Assembly: GCF_006716445.1 (NCBI RefSeq)
Contig: NZ_VFPA01000003.1
Span: 930,001 to 994,000 of the forward strand
Length of the DNA stretch: 64,000 bases
Direction: 5' to 3'
DNA from: Pseudonocardia kunmingensis
GTDB lineage: Bacteria; Actinomycetota; Actinomycetes; Mycobacteriales; Pseudonocardiaceae
Shown here: in pieces, positions 41,667 through 51,500 of the stretch
How positions within the stretch are numbered: position 1 is the first letter of the stretch
Layout of the letters: each line of letters begins with the position of its first letter
Translations under genes and position numbers: made by a program
Notes under the pieces: generated by a model
What the model was told of the DNA's origin: nothing
Databases searched by the model: none
What the model saw: the letters and a program-made list of their open reading frames with translations, nothing else

Positions 41667-42535
41667 CCTCGGCGAGCCTCACGCTCGCTCTGCCGGCAGT
41701 CCTGATGGCGCTGTCCGCGAACTCCGAACCGTCAGGGTGTGTGGTGGTCGACAGCATCGGCCGATGCGTCGTCGCGGCCGTTGACCCCGGCCGTCCGGGT
41801 GGCCCTCGAGACTCGGGCCGCGGCGACGAAAGGCCTGCTCGGCCTCGACCGCGACAGGAAGCGTCGGGCGACAGAGCTGCCGCCCCCGTTCCGCCCCCGC
41901 CCCCACCTCCACCACCACTCGCCTCGTTGCCGCTTGGCGACGACGGCTGGGTGCTCGGCGAAGCACCCGAGCCGGGCGACTACTTCGATATCCTGCGCGG
42001 CGCCGAACCCGCGGCGCTCGATCCGGCCGTGTTGGCGCAGGTGCTGGCTCGGCAGGCGTTCGAGCAGCTGACTCTGGCCCCGCCGGTCCCGCGGATGTCG
42101 ACCGGAGAAAGCGGGTTCGTCGGGGTTCCGATCTGGCTGTGGATCGACGACGACGGCGCCGCCTCGGCCGGCCCGGTGTCGGCCACCGCGACGGCTGGAA
42201 CGGCGAGCGTCACCGCGACCGGCGTTCTCTCCGCCGTCGAATGGTCGATGGGGCCGCCAGGGGACACGGTCCGGTGCTCGGGACCAGGCACACCATGGAC
42301 AGGCCAGGACGGACAGTCGCCCGACTGCGGGTACGTCTACGAGCAGCGCTCCCTTCCCGAACGCACCGAGGGAACGGGTCGATGGACGGTCACCGCGACG
42401 AGCGTGTGGACGGTGACGTGGTCGGGGATGAGCGGCGGCGCCCCGGTCGGCGGGCAACAGACCGTGCGCTTGTCGGCCGGGACATCACTGGCCGTCGGTG
42501 AGGTTCAAGTCCTGGTCGGCGGTGGCGGCCGATGA
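41660..42535 (+). CDS. Exported protein of the Tad operon (annotated elsewhere as ATP/GTP-binding, but no P-loop)
   Basis: 291 residues; N-terminal signal-like LTSASLTLALPAVLMALSA, a Pro-rich stretch (eight to nine consecutive Pro near residue 75), LPLGDDGWVLGEAPEPGDYFD, and a C-terminal beta-rich domain with GVPIWLWIDDDG and WTVTWSG repeats like a PKD/immunoglobulin fold. No Walker motif is seen. Conserved at this place before SAF proteins in actinobacterial plasmids. GTG 41660 overlaps the lipoprotein stop. Confidence 0.75.
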   Translation: MLTSASLTLALPAVLMALSANSEPSGCVVVDSIGRCVVAAVDPGRPGGPRDSGRGDERPARPRPRQEASGDRAAAPVPPPPPPPPPLASLPLGDDGWVLGEAPEPGDYFDILRGAEPAALDPAVLAQVLARQAFEQLTLAPPVPRMSTGESGFVGVPIWLWIDDDGAASAGPVSATATAGTASVTATGVLSAVEWSMGPPGDTVRCSGPGTPWTGQDGQSPDCGYVYEQRSLPERTEGTGRWTVTATSVWTVTWSGMSGGAPVGGQQTVRLSAGTSLAVGEVQVLVGGGGR

Positions 42536-43152
42536 CTGCAACTCTGCCTCGCCCCGTCGACCGCACGGACGCAGGACCGCGTCCCCTGCGCCGCCGGCGC
42601 TCCTCCCGCCTACTCCTGCTGGCCGTGGTGCTCGCCGTGGTCGGCGCGCTGCTGGGTGTCTACGCCTACCGTGGCGCGGTCAGCCGAGAGGGCGTGGTGG
42701 CGGTGGCGCGCCCGCTGCCGTTCGGCGCCGTCATCCAGCTCACCGACCTTCGCGAGGTGCAGCTCCCGCCGGACACCGGGCTCGCCACGGTGGCATGGCG
42801 GGACGTTAACTCCGTCATCGGCTCGTTCACAGCGACCGACCTGCACGTCGGGCAGACCCTGACGCCCGAGTCGGTGACCAGCCAGCGGAGCCCCGCTCCC
42901 GGCCAGGCGGTGGTTGGTTTGTCCGTCGATGCCGGCCAGGTGCCAGCGACGCCGCTCGCCCCGCGGGACGACGTGCTCGTGATCGTTGGAAGCGGGAGCC
43001 CGCCGCGGCGCGCGTCGGTCGTGCATGCCGGCGAAGTCGATGTCAGTGGCCGCCGCAGCATCGACGTCCTGGTGCCGCAGGCGGACGCCGAGGAGCTAGC
43101 ACTGGCCTCGATGGAGAACCGCGTGGCGATCGTTCTCGTGGGTCGGGGGTGA
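42532..43152 (+). CDS. SAF domain protein (CpaB/RcpC-like, Tad pilus)
   Basis: 206 residues: an N-terminal membrane helix (RLLLLAVVLAVVGALLGVYAY) and a SAF domain (GVVAVARPLPFGAVIQLTDLREVQLP) followed by a CpaB-type C-terminal domain. CpaB/RcpC proteins couple pilus assembly to the cell envelope. ATG overlaps the previous stop. Confidence 0.9.
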   Translation: MTATLPRPVDRTDAGPRPLRRRRSSRLLLLAVVLAVVGALLGVYAYRGAVSREGVVAVARPLPFGAVIQLTDLREVQLPPDTGLATVAWRDVNSVIGSFTATDLHVGQTLTPESVTSQRSPAPGQAVVGLSVDAGQVPATPLAPRDDVLVIVGSGSPPRRASVVHAGEVDVSGRRSIDVLVPQADAEELALASMENRVAIVLVGRG

Positions 43153-43155
43153 CGC

Positions 43156-43902
43156 GTGCTCGTCGGTCTGGTGTCGGCGAAGGGCAGCCCGGGCGTCACG
43201 ACGGCCGCGCTCGCGCTGGCGTCCTCCTGGCCGCGAACGGCGCTGCTGCTGGAAGCAGATCCGTTCGGTGGGGACGTTCGCGCGGGCCTGGGGCGAGGCG
43301 AGTGGCCGTTGTCCGCCGGGTTGGCGGAGGTGGTCGTCGACCTGCGGTCGATTGACATCCACGAGGCGTTGAACCAGCGAGTGCACCGGCCGGCTCCCTA
43401 CGCCCCGCCGGTGCTCGCCGGTCTGGGCTGCGTCGGGCAGGCCCCGAGCGTGCCGTGGTCACGCCTGGGCGCGGAGCTGGCCCGGTTAGCGGGCGCCGAT
43501 GTGGTCGCGGACTGCGGTCGGTTCACCCCCGCCGACGGTGTCGCGCCACTGCTGCAGGTCTGCGACGCGCTGGTCCTCGTCACGAATTCGTCGTTGCGAG
43601 CGGTACGTGCCGCGGCACGGATCGCACCCCAACTTCAGGCCGAGCTGGCCGTCGCACCGGACGACCCACACGTGATGGTGCTCGTGATCGGCGCGGACTG
43701 TCCTTACTCGGTCGCCGAGATCGCACAGGGGTGCCGGCTGCCACCGCTCGGTGAACTGCCGGACGATCGGCGAGCTGCCGGGGTGTGGAGTGATGGAGAC
43801 CCGACGTGGAGGGCCTTCCCGCGCAGCCCTCTCCAACGAGAGGCGCGCCGGCTTGCCACGAAGCTCGCAAGCCTCGGCACGCGCGGTCGGAGATCGGCAT
43901 GA
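43156..43902 (+). CDS. CpaE-like / ParA-type ATPase homologue (Tad pilus)
   Basis: 248 residues: MLVGLVSAKGSPGVTTAALALASSW carries a deviant Walker A (KGSPGVTT) in which the expected second lysine is Val; LLLEADPFGGDVRAGLG and VVADCGRFTPADG follow as ParA/MinD-like motifs. In Tad systems CpaE localises the pilus machinery. The loss of the signature lysine suggests altered or absent ATP hydrolysis. Begins three bases after the SAF gene. Confidence 0.85.
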   Translation: MLVGLVSAKGSPGVTTAALALASSWPRTALLLEADPFGGDVRAGLGRGEWPLSAGLAEVVVDLRSIDIHEALNQRVHRPAPYAPPVLAGLGCVGQAPSVPWSRLGAELARLAGADVVADCGRFTPADGVAPLLQVCDALVLVTNSSLRAVRAAARIAPQLQAELAVAPDDPHVMVLVIGADCPYSVAEIAQGCRLPPLGELPDDRRAAGVWSDGDPTWRAFPRSPLQREARRLATKLASLGTRGRRSA

Positions 43903-45281
43903 CACGTTCTGTCAACGGGTCCCTCCGCCCCGGCGCGGTGAGCGTGGGCACGGACGACGATCTGGCACGCAGAGTCCATTCCGCCGTACTTGCGCGACTC
44001 GCCGACGAGTCCGGACGCGATCGGCTCAGTCCGGCCGATCAGCGACAGCTCGTGCTGGCCTGGATCCAGGCTGAGCTCGACCTCGAAGCGCGGCGGCGCA
44101 TCGCCGACGGCGCGCCGCAGCTCGACCAGGGCGTTGAGCGCTCTGTCGTCCGCGCCGTGGAGAACGCGCTGTGGGGGTTGGGCCGTATCCAGGCGCTGCT
44201 CGACGTCCCCGACGTCGAGGACATCCACATCACGGGTTGCGAGGCTCCCGTCCTCCGGATGACCGATGGTTCGATCCGCAGGGCGGGCGGTCCGATCGCC
44301 GACACCGATGCTGACCTGGTCCAGCAGCTGCAATACATCGCCGCCCACCACGGCAGCTCGGAACGAGCCTTCTCCCCCGCCCAACCCTGCCTGAACATGC
44401 AGCTGCCCGACGGCTCCCGGCTCGCCGCGATGCGCGAGGTCGTGCCGCGCCCGGTCGTGACGATCCGCAAGCACAGGCTGGTCGACGTCCAGTTGCGCGA
44501 CATGGTCCGCCTCGGCACCGTCTCGCCACAGCTTGCACGGTTCCTCGCCGGCCTGGTGACCGCACGCCAGAACATCCTCGTCACCGGCATGCCTGCCTGT
44601 GGGAAGACGACCCTGCTGCGCGCCCTGGCCCGCGAGATCAACCCGCGCGAGCGCTTCGCCACCCTGGAGACCGAGTTCGAGCTCAACCTGCACCGCCTGC
44701 CGAACAGCCCCCCGCTGCTGTACGCCGCGGAGTGCCGAGCTGGCTCGACGGAGCGAGATCCGGCGACCGGCCGGCCGGCTGGCGAGATGACTTTGTCGGA
44801 CCTGCTGCACCAGACCCTGCGGATGTCTGTGACGCGGGTGATCGTCGGGGAGGTCCGAGGCGCCGAGGCGCTGCCGATGCTGGAGGCAATGAACGCTGGC
44901 ATGCCCGGCTCGATGTGCACGCTGCACGCCGGGTCCGCGGCCGAGGCGATCGAGCGACTGATCACAGCGACGATGAAAGGCGCTGGATCCGGGTGGTCCG
45001 ACGCGTTCGTCACCCGGCTCGCGGCGCAGGGCATCGACTACGTGGTGCAACTGCGCCACACCACTCTGCCCAGCGGGCTGCAGGCGCGGTTCGTGTCGGA
45101 GGTCGCCGAGGTGGCCTCAGTCGGTGAGAACGGCAGCGTGGCGATGAACCGCGTCTTCGGGCCGACGTCGGACGACGACCCACGTGCGGTGTTCCAGTTG
45201 CTCCCCCAGAACCGGCGGCCCTTCCGGGAGGCCGGTGTCGACCTCGGCTTCCTCCAGGATTCGGGCGGGTGGGTCAGGTGA
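43899..45281 (+). CDS. tadA: TadA/CpaF family secretion ATPase
   Basis: 460 residues. Walker A GMPACGKTT near residue 229, Asp box TLETEFELNLH, Walker B VTRVIVGEVRGAEA, and His box HAGSAAEAIERL are all present, so it should be an active hexameric ATPase powering pilus extension or retraction. The N-terminal part (RLSPADQRQLVLAWIQAELDLEA) is the usual CpaF extension. ATG 43899 overlaps the CpaE stop by four bases. Confidence 0.96.
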   Translation: MTRSVNGSLRPGAVSVGTDDDLARRVHSAVLARLADESGRDRLSPADQRQLVLAWIQAELDLEARRRIADGAPQLDQGVERSVVRAVENALWGLGRIQALLDVPDVEDIHITGCEAPVLRMTDGSIRRAGGPIADTDADLVQQLQYIAAHHGSSERAFSPAQPCLNMQLPDGSRLAAMREVVPRPVVTIRKHRLVDVQLRDMVRLGTVSPQLARFLAGLVTARQNILVTGMPACGKTTLLRALAREINPRERFATLETEFELNLHRLPNSPPLLYAAECRAGSTERDPATGRPAGEMTLSDLLHQTLRMSVTRVIVGEVRGAEALPMLEAMNAGMPGSMCTLHAGSAAEAIERLITATMKGAGSGWSDAFVTRLAAQGIDYVVQLRHTTLPSGLQARFVSEVAEVASVGENGSVAMNRVFGPTSDDDPRAVFQLLPQNRRPFREAGVDLGFLQDSGGWVR

Positions 45282-46201
45282 CGATCCCAGGACTTGCGGC
45301 CATGACGGCAGGCGGGTGCCTGGCGCTCGCGCTGCTGCTAATCGTCGTCGGACTCCGCCCACGACCCGAGGACCCACGACTGGCCGCAACTCCTGCGCCG
45401 CCCTGGCTGCGAGCGACCCGACGCGCCTGGACCGCGGTGGGCCGTGAGACATCGTCCGCAGCCGGACGACGACGCCGGGCTTTGGGCTGCGTGGCGACCG
45501 GGATCGTCGTGTGGGTCGTTTCCGGGTGGCCGGTGGCGGGCCTCGCAACGATCGCGGTCGGGCTGTGGCTGCCCTGGCTGCTGGGCTCAGCGCGAGTGGT
45601 GCGCGAACGGATCGCCACGCTGGAGGCACTGGAGAGCTGGTGTCGCCGAATGGCCGACACGCTCGCCGGCGGCGGTGCGATCGGACTCGCTCAGGCGATC
45701 GCGACGACGGCCCCGCGCGTCGACGAGCCGATCTCCGTCGCTGTGCAGACCCTCGCCCGCCGCGTGCAAACCGAGCAACGACATCCGACGACGGCGTTGC
45801 GCGAGTTCGCCGACACCGTCAACGCCCGCACCGGAGACGCGGTCGCCGCCGCGCTGCTGCTCGCCCTGCACCAGCAGAGCACCGGAATCGCGCACGTCCT
45901 GCGGCAGCTCGCCGACGGCGTTGCCCGAGACGTCCGCGCCCGCCGCGAGATCGAGGCGGCCCGCGCGGAGTCCCGGCAGTCGATCCGCATCCTGCTGATC
46001 ATCCAGGCAGGGTTGCTCGTCCTTCTCGCGGTGGTCCCGACGTTCGCCGCGCCCTACGGCACCCCGGTCGGGCAGGTGGTGATGGCGGTCCTGCTCACCG
46101 GCACCGGTGCGCTGCTGGTCTGGATGCGCCGTCTGTCCCTCGGACGACCGACCGCCCGGTTCTTCGGAGCGGTGGACGGCAATCGGGCGGGTGCACCGTG
46201 A
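45278..46201 (+). CDS. tadB: TadB-like type II secretion F-family membrane protein
   Basis: 307 residues with membrane helices near residues 5-25 (LAAMTAGGCLALALLLIVVGL), 65-105 and 235-290, and a central cytoplasmic GspF-type domain (ALESWCRRMADTLAGGGAIGLAQAI; FADTVNARTGDAVAAALLLAL). TadB and TadC form the inner-membrane platform for pilin insertion. The GTG overlaps the TadA stop. Confidence 0.92.
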   Translation: MTIPGLAAMTAGGCLALALLLIVVGLRPRPEDPRLAATPAPPWLRATRRAWTAVGRETSSAAGRRRRALGCVATGIVVWVVSGWPVAGLATIAVGLWLPWLLGSARVVRERIATLEALESWCRRMADTLAGGGAIGLAQAIATTAPRVDEPISVAVQTLARRVQTEQRHPTTALREFADTVNARTGDAVAAALLLALHQQSTGIAHVLRQLADGVARDVRARREIEAARAESRQSIRILLIIQAGLLVLLAVVPTFAAPYGTPVGQVVMAVLLTGTGALLVWMRRLSLGRPTARFFGAVDGNRAGAP

Positions 46202-47085
46202 CGGGCGGGCTGGAAATCGTTCTGCTCGCCGGGGCGCTGCTCGGAGTCGCGGTGGCTCTGGTCCTCGCCGCGAGCAGCCGACGCCACCCGGTGCTCGCCG
46301 ACGCGCTAGCCGCCCTCGACGAGCGCACAGCCCGCTCCGCCGCGCTCGGGACGCAGAAGTCGCGGGCGCGGTTGCTGCTCCCGATCCTGCGCCGCCTGCC
46401 GGTTGCCGTCCCCGACAGCGATCTGGAGCTCCTCGGCCTCGGACGCGACCGCTTCCTCATCGGCGCTGCCTCGTCTGCCGCGGCCCTCGCCGGCGCCGGG
46501 CCAGTACTTGCCGGCCTGCTCGCCGTGCTCGACTCCAGCCTGCCTGTCGTCGTACCCACTGGCATCTCCGCAGCCGGGCTGCTCGTGGGCTGGAGCGGCC
46601 ACGCCCGCCAGATCCGCGAACGCGCCGACCACGCCCGCGACCAGCTGCGGATGGCGCTGGTGACCTATCTGCAGCAGGTCAGCCTGCTGCGCCGCGGCGG
46701 CGCGGGGGTCTCGACCGCTCTCACACTTCCGGCGCAGTTGCTCACCGACAGCTGGGCGATGCGCCGCCTGCGGGACGAGCTCGAGCTCGCCCAACGCGCC
46801 GGGGAGATGCCGTGGGAGGGCCTACGCCGCTTCGGCGAGCGGATCGAGATCGACGAGCTGGCCGACCTGTCGGCCATCGCCGCCACCGCGGGCCAGGACG
46901 GTGCCGCCGTGGTCGGCACCCTGCTTGCGCGTGCGGAGAGCCTGAGCGACGAGCTGCTGTCCGACGAGCACGCCGACGCCCACCGGGCGAGCGGCCAGAT
47001 GAGTACCCCCGGGGCGCTGCAGGTCTTCCTCATCGCCGCGTGGGTGCTGTTTCCCGCAGGAACCGCGCTGCTCGCCAGCGTCTGA
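46198..47085 (+). CDS. tadC: TadC-like type II secretion F-family membrane protein
   Basis: 295 residues with N-terminal helix, two central helices (FLIGAASSAAALAGAGPVLAGLL; VVVPTGISAAGLLVGW), a GspF domain (ALVTYLQQVSLLRRGGAGVSTAL; ADLSAIAATAGQDGAAVVGTLL), and C-terminal helix VFLIAAWVLFPAGTALL. Partner of TadB. GTG overlaps the TadB stop (GTGA). Confidence 0.92.
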   Translation: MTGGLEIVLLAGALLGVAVALVLAASSRRHPVLADALAALDERTARSAALGTQKSRARLLLPILRRLPVAVPDSDLELLGLGRDRFLIGAASSAAALAGAGPVLAGLLAVLDSSLPVVVPTGISAAGLLVGWSGHARQIRERADHARDQLRMALVTYLQQVSLLRRGGAGVSTALTLPAQLLTDSWAMRRLRDELELAQRAGEMPWEGLRRFGERIEIDELADLSAIAATAGQDGAAVVGTLLARAESLSDELLSDEHADAHRASGQMSTPGALQVFLIAAWVLFPAGTALLASV

Positions 47086-47095
47086 CACCGGAGGA

Positions 47096-47308
47096 ATGAA
47101 CATGCTCCAGGAATTCACGACCGGCGCGCGCTACCGGCTGCACCGCTGCGCTTGGGCGGTCCGCCTCCGGCTTGATGCCGTTGACGAGCGCGGCGGCGGC
47201 CGCAACACCGACGAGGGCTTCCACATTTCGGCCGGCGCGGTGATCGCCGGCACGATCGCCGCCGGCGTGACGGCGTACATCGCCAAGAAGCTCGGCGCCC
47301 TGGAATAG
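47096..47308 (+). CDS. Flp-type pilin candidate
   Basis: 70 residues; a hydrophilic leader ending DERGGGRNTDEGFHISAGAV, then a hydrophobic helix (VIAGTIAAGVTAYIAKKLG). A Gly-Phe/Glu-containing processing region before the helix, the short length, and position between TadC and TadE-like genes all fit a Flp major pilin. It would be processed by the prepilin peptidase encoded at the end of the operon. GGAGG precedes the second ATG (47102), which may be the true start. Confidence 0.75.
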   Translation: MNMLQEFTTGARYRLHRCAWAVRLRLDAVDERGGGRNTDEGFHISAGAVIAGTIAAGVTAYIAKKLGALE

Positions 47309-47318
47309 GAAGCCGACC

Positions 47319-47693
47319 GTGGACGAGCGGGGTGGCGCCACGAGCGTCGAGATGGCGTTGCTGTGGACCGTCCTGACGGTGCTGATTCTTGCAGTCGTAC
47401 AGATCGCCCTACTGTTCTATGCCGGCCAGCTCGCCCTGACCGCCGCGCAGGACGGCCTGCGGTCGGGTCGCTACTACGCCGCCGAACCAGTGATCGATGC
47501 CGCTCGGCGCGACGCGGAGGAGTTCCTCGCCCGCGCCGGCGGCAGCACCCTGACCGATGTCGCCGTCACCGCCACCGTCGACGACGGCGTGCTGCGGGTC
47601 CGCGTCACCGGAACCGCGCTCTCGCTCATCCCCGGCGTCCCGCTGGCGATCTCCCGGGATGCGGTCGGTCGGCTGGAACGGATCACACCGTGA
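47319..47693 (+). CDS. TadE-like pseudopilin
   Basis: 124 residues: short leader DERGGATSVEMALLWTVLTVLILAVVQIALLFYAGQLAL with the conserved Glu at the start of the helix (TSVEMAL), typical of TadE family minor pilins. The remainder is a small extracellular domain. GTG 47319; stop overlaps the next gene. Confidence 0.9.
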   Translation: MDERGGATSVEMALLWTVLTVLILAVVQIALLFYAGQLALTAAQDGLRSGRYYAAEPVIDAARRDAEEFLARAGGSTLTDVAVTATVDDGVLRVRVTGTALSLIPGVPLAISRDAVGRLERITP

Positions 47694-48124
47694 TTGCGAT
47701 CAACGCCGACGAGCGTGGCGGCAGCCCGTCTGTCGAGGCCGCCGTGCTGGCCGTCGTCGTCGGCCTGCTCATCGCGTTCGCCCTCGCCGGCGGACGGCTC
47801 GTCGCCGCAGAAGCCGCTGCCGACCACAGCGCTCGATCGGCAGCACGTGCGGCGTCCCTCCAGCGCGACGCAGCCTCCGCGGACAGGGCCGCCCACGACT
47901 CCGCCCAGCTCGGCCTGACGCAGCAGGGCGTCCGCTGCGCCGCACTCGACATCGTGATCGACACCAGCGGGTTCGCCCGCCCGCTCGGCGCGTCCGCATC
48001 CGTGACGGCCACCGTGCGGTGCGAGGTCAGGTGGGCCGATCTCGGCCTCCCGGGTGCACCTGGCACCCGCGTCGTGGAGGCGACCTCTGTCAGCCCCATC
48101 GATCAGTGGCGGGAGCGGCCATGA
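47690..48124 (+). CDS. TadE/TadG-like minor pilin
   Basis: 144 residues: DERGGSPSVEAAVLAVVVGLLIAFALAGGRLVAAE again has the ERG..SVE leader and a single helix, then an extracellular domain (RCAALDIVIDTSGFARPLG). A second TadE-like protein in tandem with the first. GTG 47690 lies within the overlap with the preceding stop. Confidence 0.82.
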   Translation: MIAINADERGGSPSVEAAVLAVVVGLLIAFALAGGRLVAAEAAADHSARSAARAASLQRDAASADRAAHDSAQLGLTQQGVRCAALDIVIDTSGFARPLGASASVTATVRCEVRWADLGLPGAPGTRVVEATSVSPIDQWRERP

Positions 48125-48552
48125 CCCGGCCATACGCAGGCGAGCAGGGTGGCGGAGCGATCAGCGCACCGATGGCCGTTGCACTGATCGCGATGCTCGT
48201 CGCCGTCGGGCTGGGCGTCGACGGGGTACGGGCCGCGCAGGGCCTCGCGACCGCCGACGCCGTCGCAGAAGAAGCGGCCCGGGCGGCTGGGCAGGCCCTG
48301 GACAGAGGGCAGCTGCGGCGTGGCACGGCGATGGTCGACCGTGGTGCGGCTGTCGTCGCAGCTCAGGATCACCTCGCCGCGGCCGGGGCAGCCGGTCAGG
48401 TGACCGTTCTGGCAGCCCAACGGATCCGAGTAGAGGCACGGATCACTCGCCCGACGGTTCTGCTCGGGCTCGTCGGGCTCACCGAGATCACCAGTACAGG
48501 AGCTGCGGAAGCTGTGCTGATCGCGGTGCCACCAGCCGGGGAGCCAACATGA
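48121..48552 (+). CDS. TadG/TadE-like membrane-anchored pilus protein
   Basis: 143 residues; EQGGGAISAPMAVALIAMLVAVGLGVDGVRAAQ is a leader-plus-helix typical of the TadG-like N-terminus (Rv3658c/Rv3660c-type neighbours), followed by an Ala-rich helical part. Third of the pilin-like genes. Overlaps neighbours on both sides. Confidence 0.8.
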   Translation: MTRPYAGEQGGGAISAPMAVALIAMLVAVGLGVDGVRAAQGLATADAVAEEAARAAGQALDRGQLRRGTAMVDRGAAVVAAQDHLAAAGAAGQVTVLAAQRIRVEARITRPTVLLGLVGLTEITSTGAAEAVLIAVPPAGEPT

Positions 48553-51500
48553 GAATTTTCTTCCGGGTCACGTCCGCGATCGCCGCGGCAGCGGCCATGG
48601 CCGCAATCCTGGTCGGTCTTCCCATCGCACTCTGGATGCTCACCGAGCCGGTGGTCGCTCATGTGCTGGCGGCGGATCCGTCTCTCGCCGACCTCCTCCT
48701 GCGTCCGGATGATGGCACCCTGCTCATGGGCTTCCTGGCGCTGGTGGCCGCCTGTGCGTGGCTCGTTCTGGCCGTGTCGATCATCGGGGAGCTGGCCACC
48801 GCGATCACCCATCGGCCGGTACCGCGGATCAACCTTCCCGGCTTTCGCCTCGGCCGCAGCATCGCGGCCGCCCTTGTCGCCGCGTTGCTCGGATCCGGCA
48901 CGGCCATCGCCGCCCCGAGCGCAGCCCTCGCGACCGTTGCGCCTCATCCGGTCGCATCCGATCACGTCCCGACGGGTCTCCCCGCGGTCGCGCCGGTCAC
49001 GGTCGATTCGCAGCCGTCCGGCCCGGAGTACGTCGTCGCACCCCGTGACACGCTGTGGCGAATTGCCGAGACAGCCCTGGGCGATCCACTCCGATGGCGA
49101 GAGATCTACGACCTCAACGTCGGCCGTGTGCAGCCGGATGGCAACCGCCTCAGCGAGGCGTCATTGCTCGGCGTCGGGTGGCGGCTCCTCATGCCCGCCG
49201 ATGCCCGCGAGGTCGTTCGGGTTGAACCGGACGACACCCTGACTGGGCTTGCCGCCGAGCACCTCGGCGACCCAGCCCGTGCCCATGAGCTCTTCGAGGC
49301 CAACGCCACGCTCCGGCAACCGGGCGGTGAGGCGCTCACCGACCCCGACCTTCTCCGCCCAGGCTGGGCTCTTGCTCTCCCCGAGCCTCCGGCGCACGCT
49401 GCCCCACCCTCCCCGCCAACTACGCCTCCGCCTCCGGCCGCAGGCACGAGCGCACCGCCACTTCCGGCATCGGTAACGCCGGGCGCCAATGGTGATCGAC
49501 CGGGCACCGCCCCGACGGCGAGCCCCAGCACACCACCGCCCATGCCCGGCTCGGCAGCACCTGTTGGGTCCGACGACGCGAGTGAGGCCGGGCCAGAGCT
49601 GACGATCGCTGCGATGGCTGTGTCTTCCTTGGTCCTCGGCGGGGTGCTCGCGGCGCTTGCTGTGCGGCGACGCCGCCAGCTGCGCCACAGGCCATTCCGC
49701 CACCGCATCGCCGTCCCCGCCGACGAATCCGGCCGCGTCGAATGGTCCGCAGCCCGGGCCGAGCCGACTACGACGACCCATCACCTCGACCTCGCGCTGC
49801 GATCGCTCACCCATCCCGAACGGGAGGGCATGACCGTTCCTGCCTTGCGTTCGGTGCGTCTGACGTCCACCGATGCGCTTGTCACGCTCCTGGGCTCGAC
49901 ATCGCTCCCCGCCCCGTTCGTGGCCGTCGGCGCACCTGGCGAATGGGGTCTGGACGCCGACGACCCTCTCCCCGTTCCCGCCGAGGAGGCGAAGGGCTGC
50001 TGTGCGCCGTTCCCGACGCTGGTGTCGGTGGCGACGGACGACGACCGCACCCTGATGATCGACCTCGAGCAGCGCGGTGTCCTGCGCATCAACGGGCACC
50101 GCGGACGCTGTGTCGCATTGCTGCGCCACATCGCTGCGGAGCTGGCCACCAGCCGCACCGCTGAGGACACCGAGGTCCTGCTCGTCGGGCTCGGCGAGGA
50201 GCTGCCTGCACTCAACCCGGAACAACTGCGCGTGCTGCCCGACCTGGACACCGCGCTCATCGAGATGGAGCACCACATCGCAAGCACCCGCGCCGCACTG
50301 GAGCGGCTGGAAGTCGCCTCGGCCGTCGAGGGGAGGCTGCGCAACGTCGCCGCGGACTCCTGGCTTCCCACCGTGCTGCTGGTCGGGCACGAACCCACCG
50401 AACAGGACCGGAGACGCCTCGAGGCCCTCGCCGACGCGGAGCCCGGCGTTGCCGCTGTCGCCGTCGTCGTCCTCGACACGCTCAACTCGGAGTTGCGCAT
50501 CGGTGACGACGGTCTGCTCGAGCTCCCCGATGTCAACGATGGCCCTTGGCAGGCCGTGCAGCTCACCGAGAACGCCGGCACTCATCTGGCCGCCGTGCTC
50601 GGCGCAACCACCGACCCGCCCGTCCCCGCCGGCCCGGCCGCGGGCACGGAGTCGTGGGCTGTGGGGATGGACGAGGACGGTTCGCTCGGTCCGGAGGCGG
50701 CAGCTGGTGCCCACGACGACGAGATAGAGGGTGACGACGAGGACGACGCCCTGCCCGAGCTCGTGGACCCGCATCGTCGCGAGCAGCAGGTGGACGCGGA
50801 GGCAGTTCGCCGGCTCGCCATCGTCGATCACCAGGACCCGCGCCTCGACGACGACCTCGCCGCCTGGCACAACACGGAGCCACCGGCCGTACCGATGATC
50901 GCGATCCTCGGCGAGCCCACCGTCCGTGCACCCGGCACGGTCCCGCGGGCACGGCCGAGCTGGTTCGCGGAAGTGCTGGTCTACCTGAGCCTGCATCCTG
51001 CCGGAGTCACTGCCGCGAAGGCCGCCACCGACCTGTGGCCCGACGGGCATCGGATCAGTCCAGCAACCGTCCGGCACGCCTTCTACGGCGCTCGCCGTTG
51101 GGCCGGCCGCGGGCTCGGCGGAAACCCGGACACCCCGTTCGTCAGCGACATGCAGAACGACAGCACCTACCGGCTACGTGGGCACCTGTTGGACTGGGAC
51201 CTGTTCCGGCGACTCCGCAAACGCGGGCAGGCCCGCCACGAGGCTGGTCACCCCGACGCGGTCGCCGACTACGAAGCGGCCCTCGGCCTGATCCGCGGCC
51301 CGGTGCTCGCTGCCCTGCGACCCGGTGGATACGCCTGGCTCAACAACCACGACCAGCGCCACGACCTGCAGATCCCCGGCTTCATCATCGACACCGCCCA
51401 CGAACTCGTCGACATCGCCCTCGCCACCGGCGACACCGGTCTGGCCCGCCGTGCCGCCGAGCAGGCGCGGACGCTCGACATCGACGTCGCCTTCGACCGC

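Noticed and set aside
42502..42512. GGTTCAAGTCC, like a tRNA T-arm
   Set aside because: No cloverleaf around it; it lies inside the exported-protein gene of the Tad operon.
46134..46149. CCCTCGGAC match to the tRNA-Leu 3' end as a possible attR
   Set aside because: Inside tadB, only nine or so bases match and essential element genes lie to its right.
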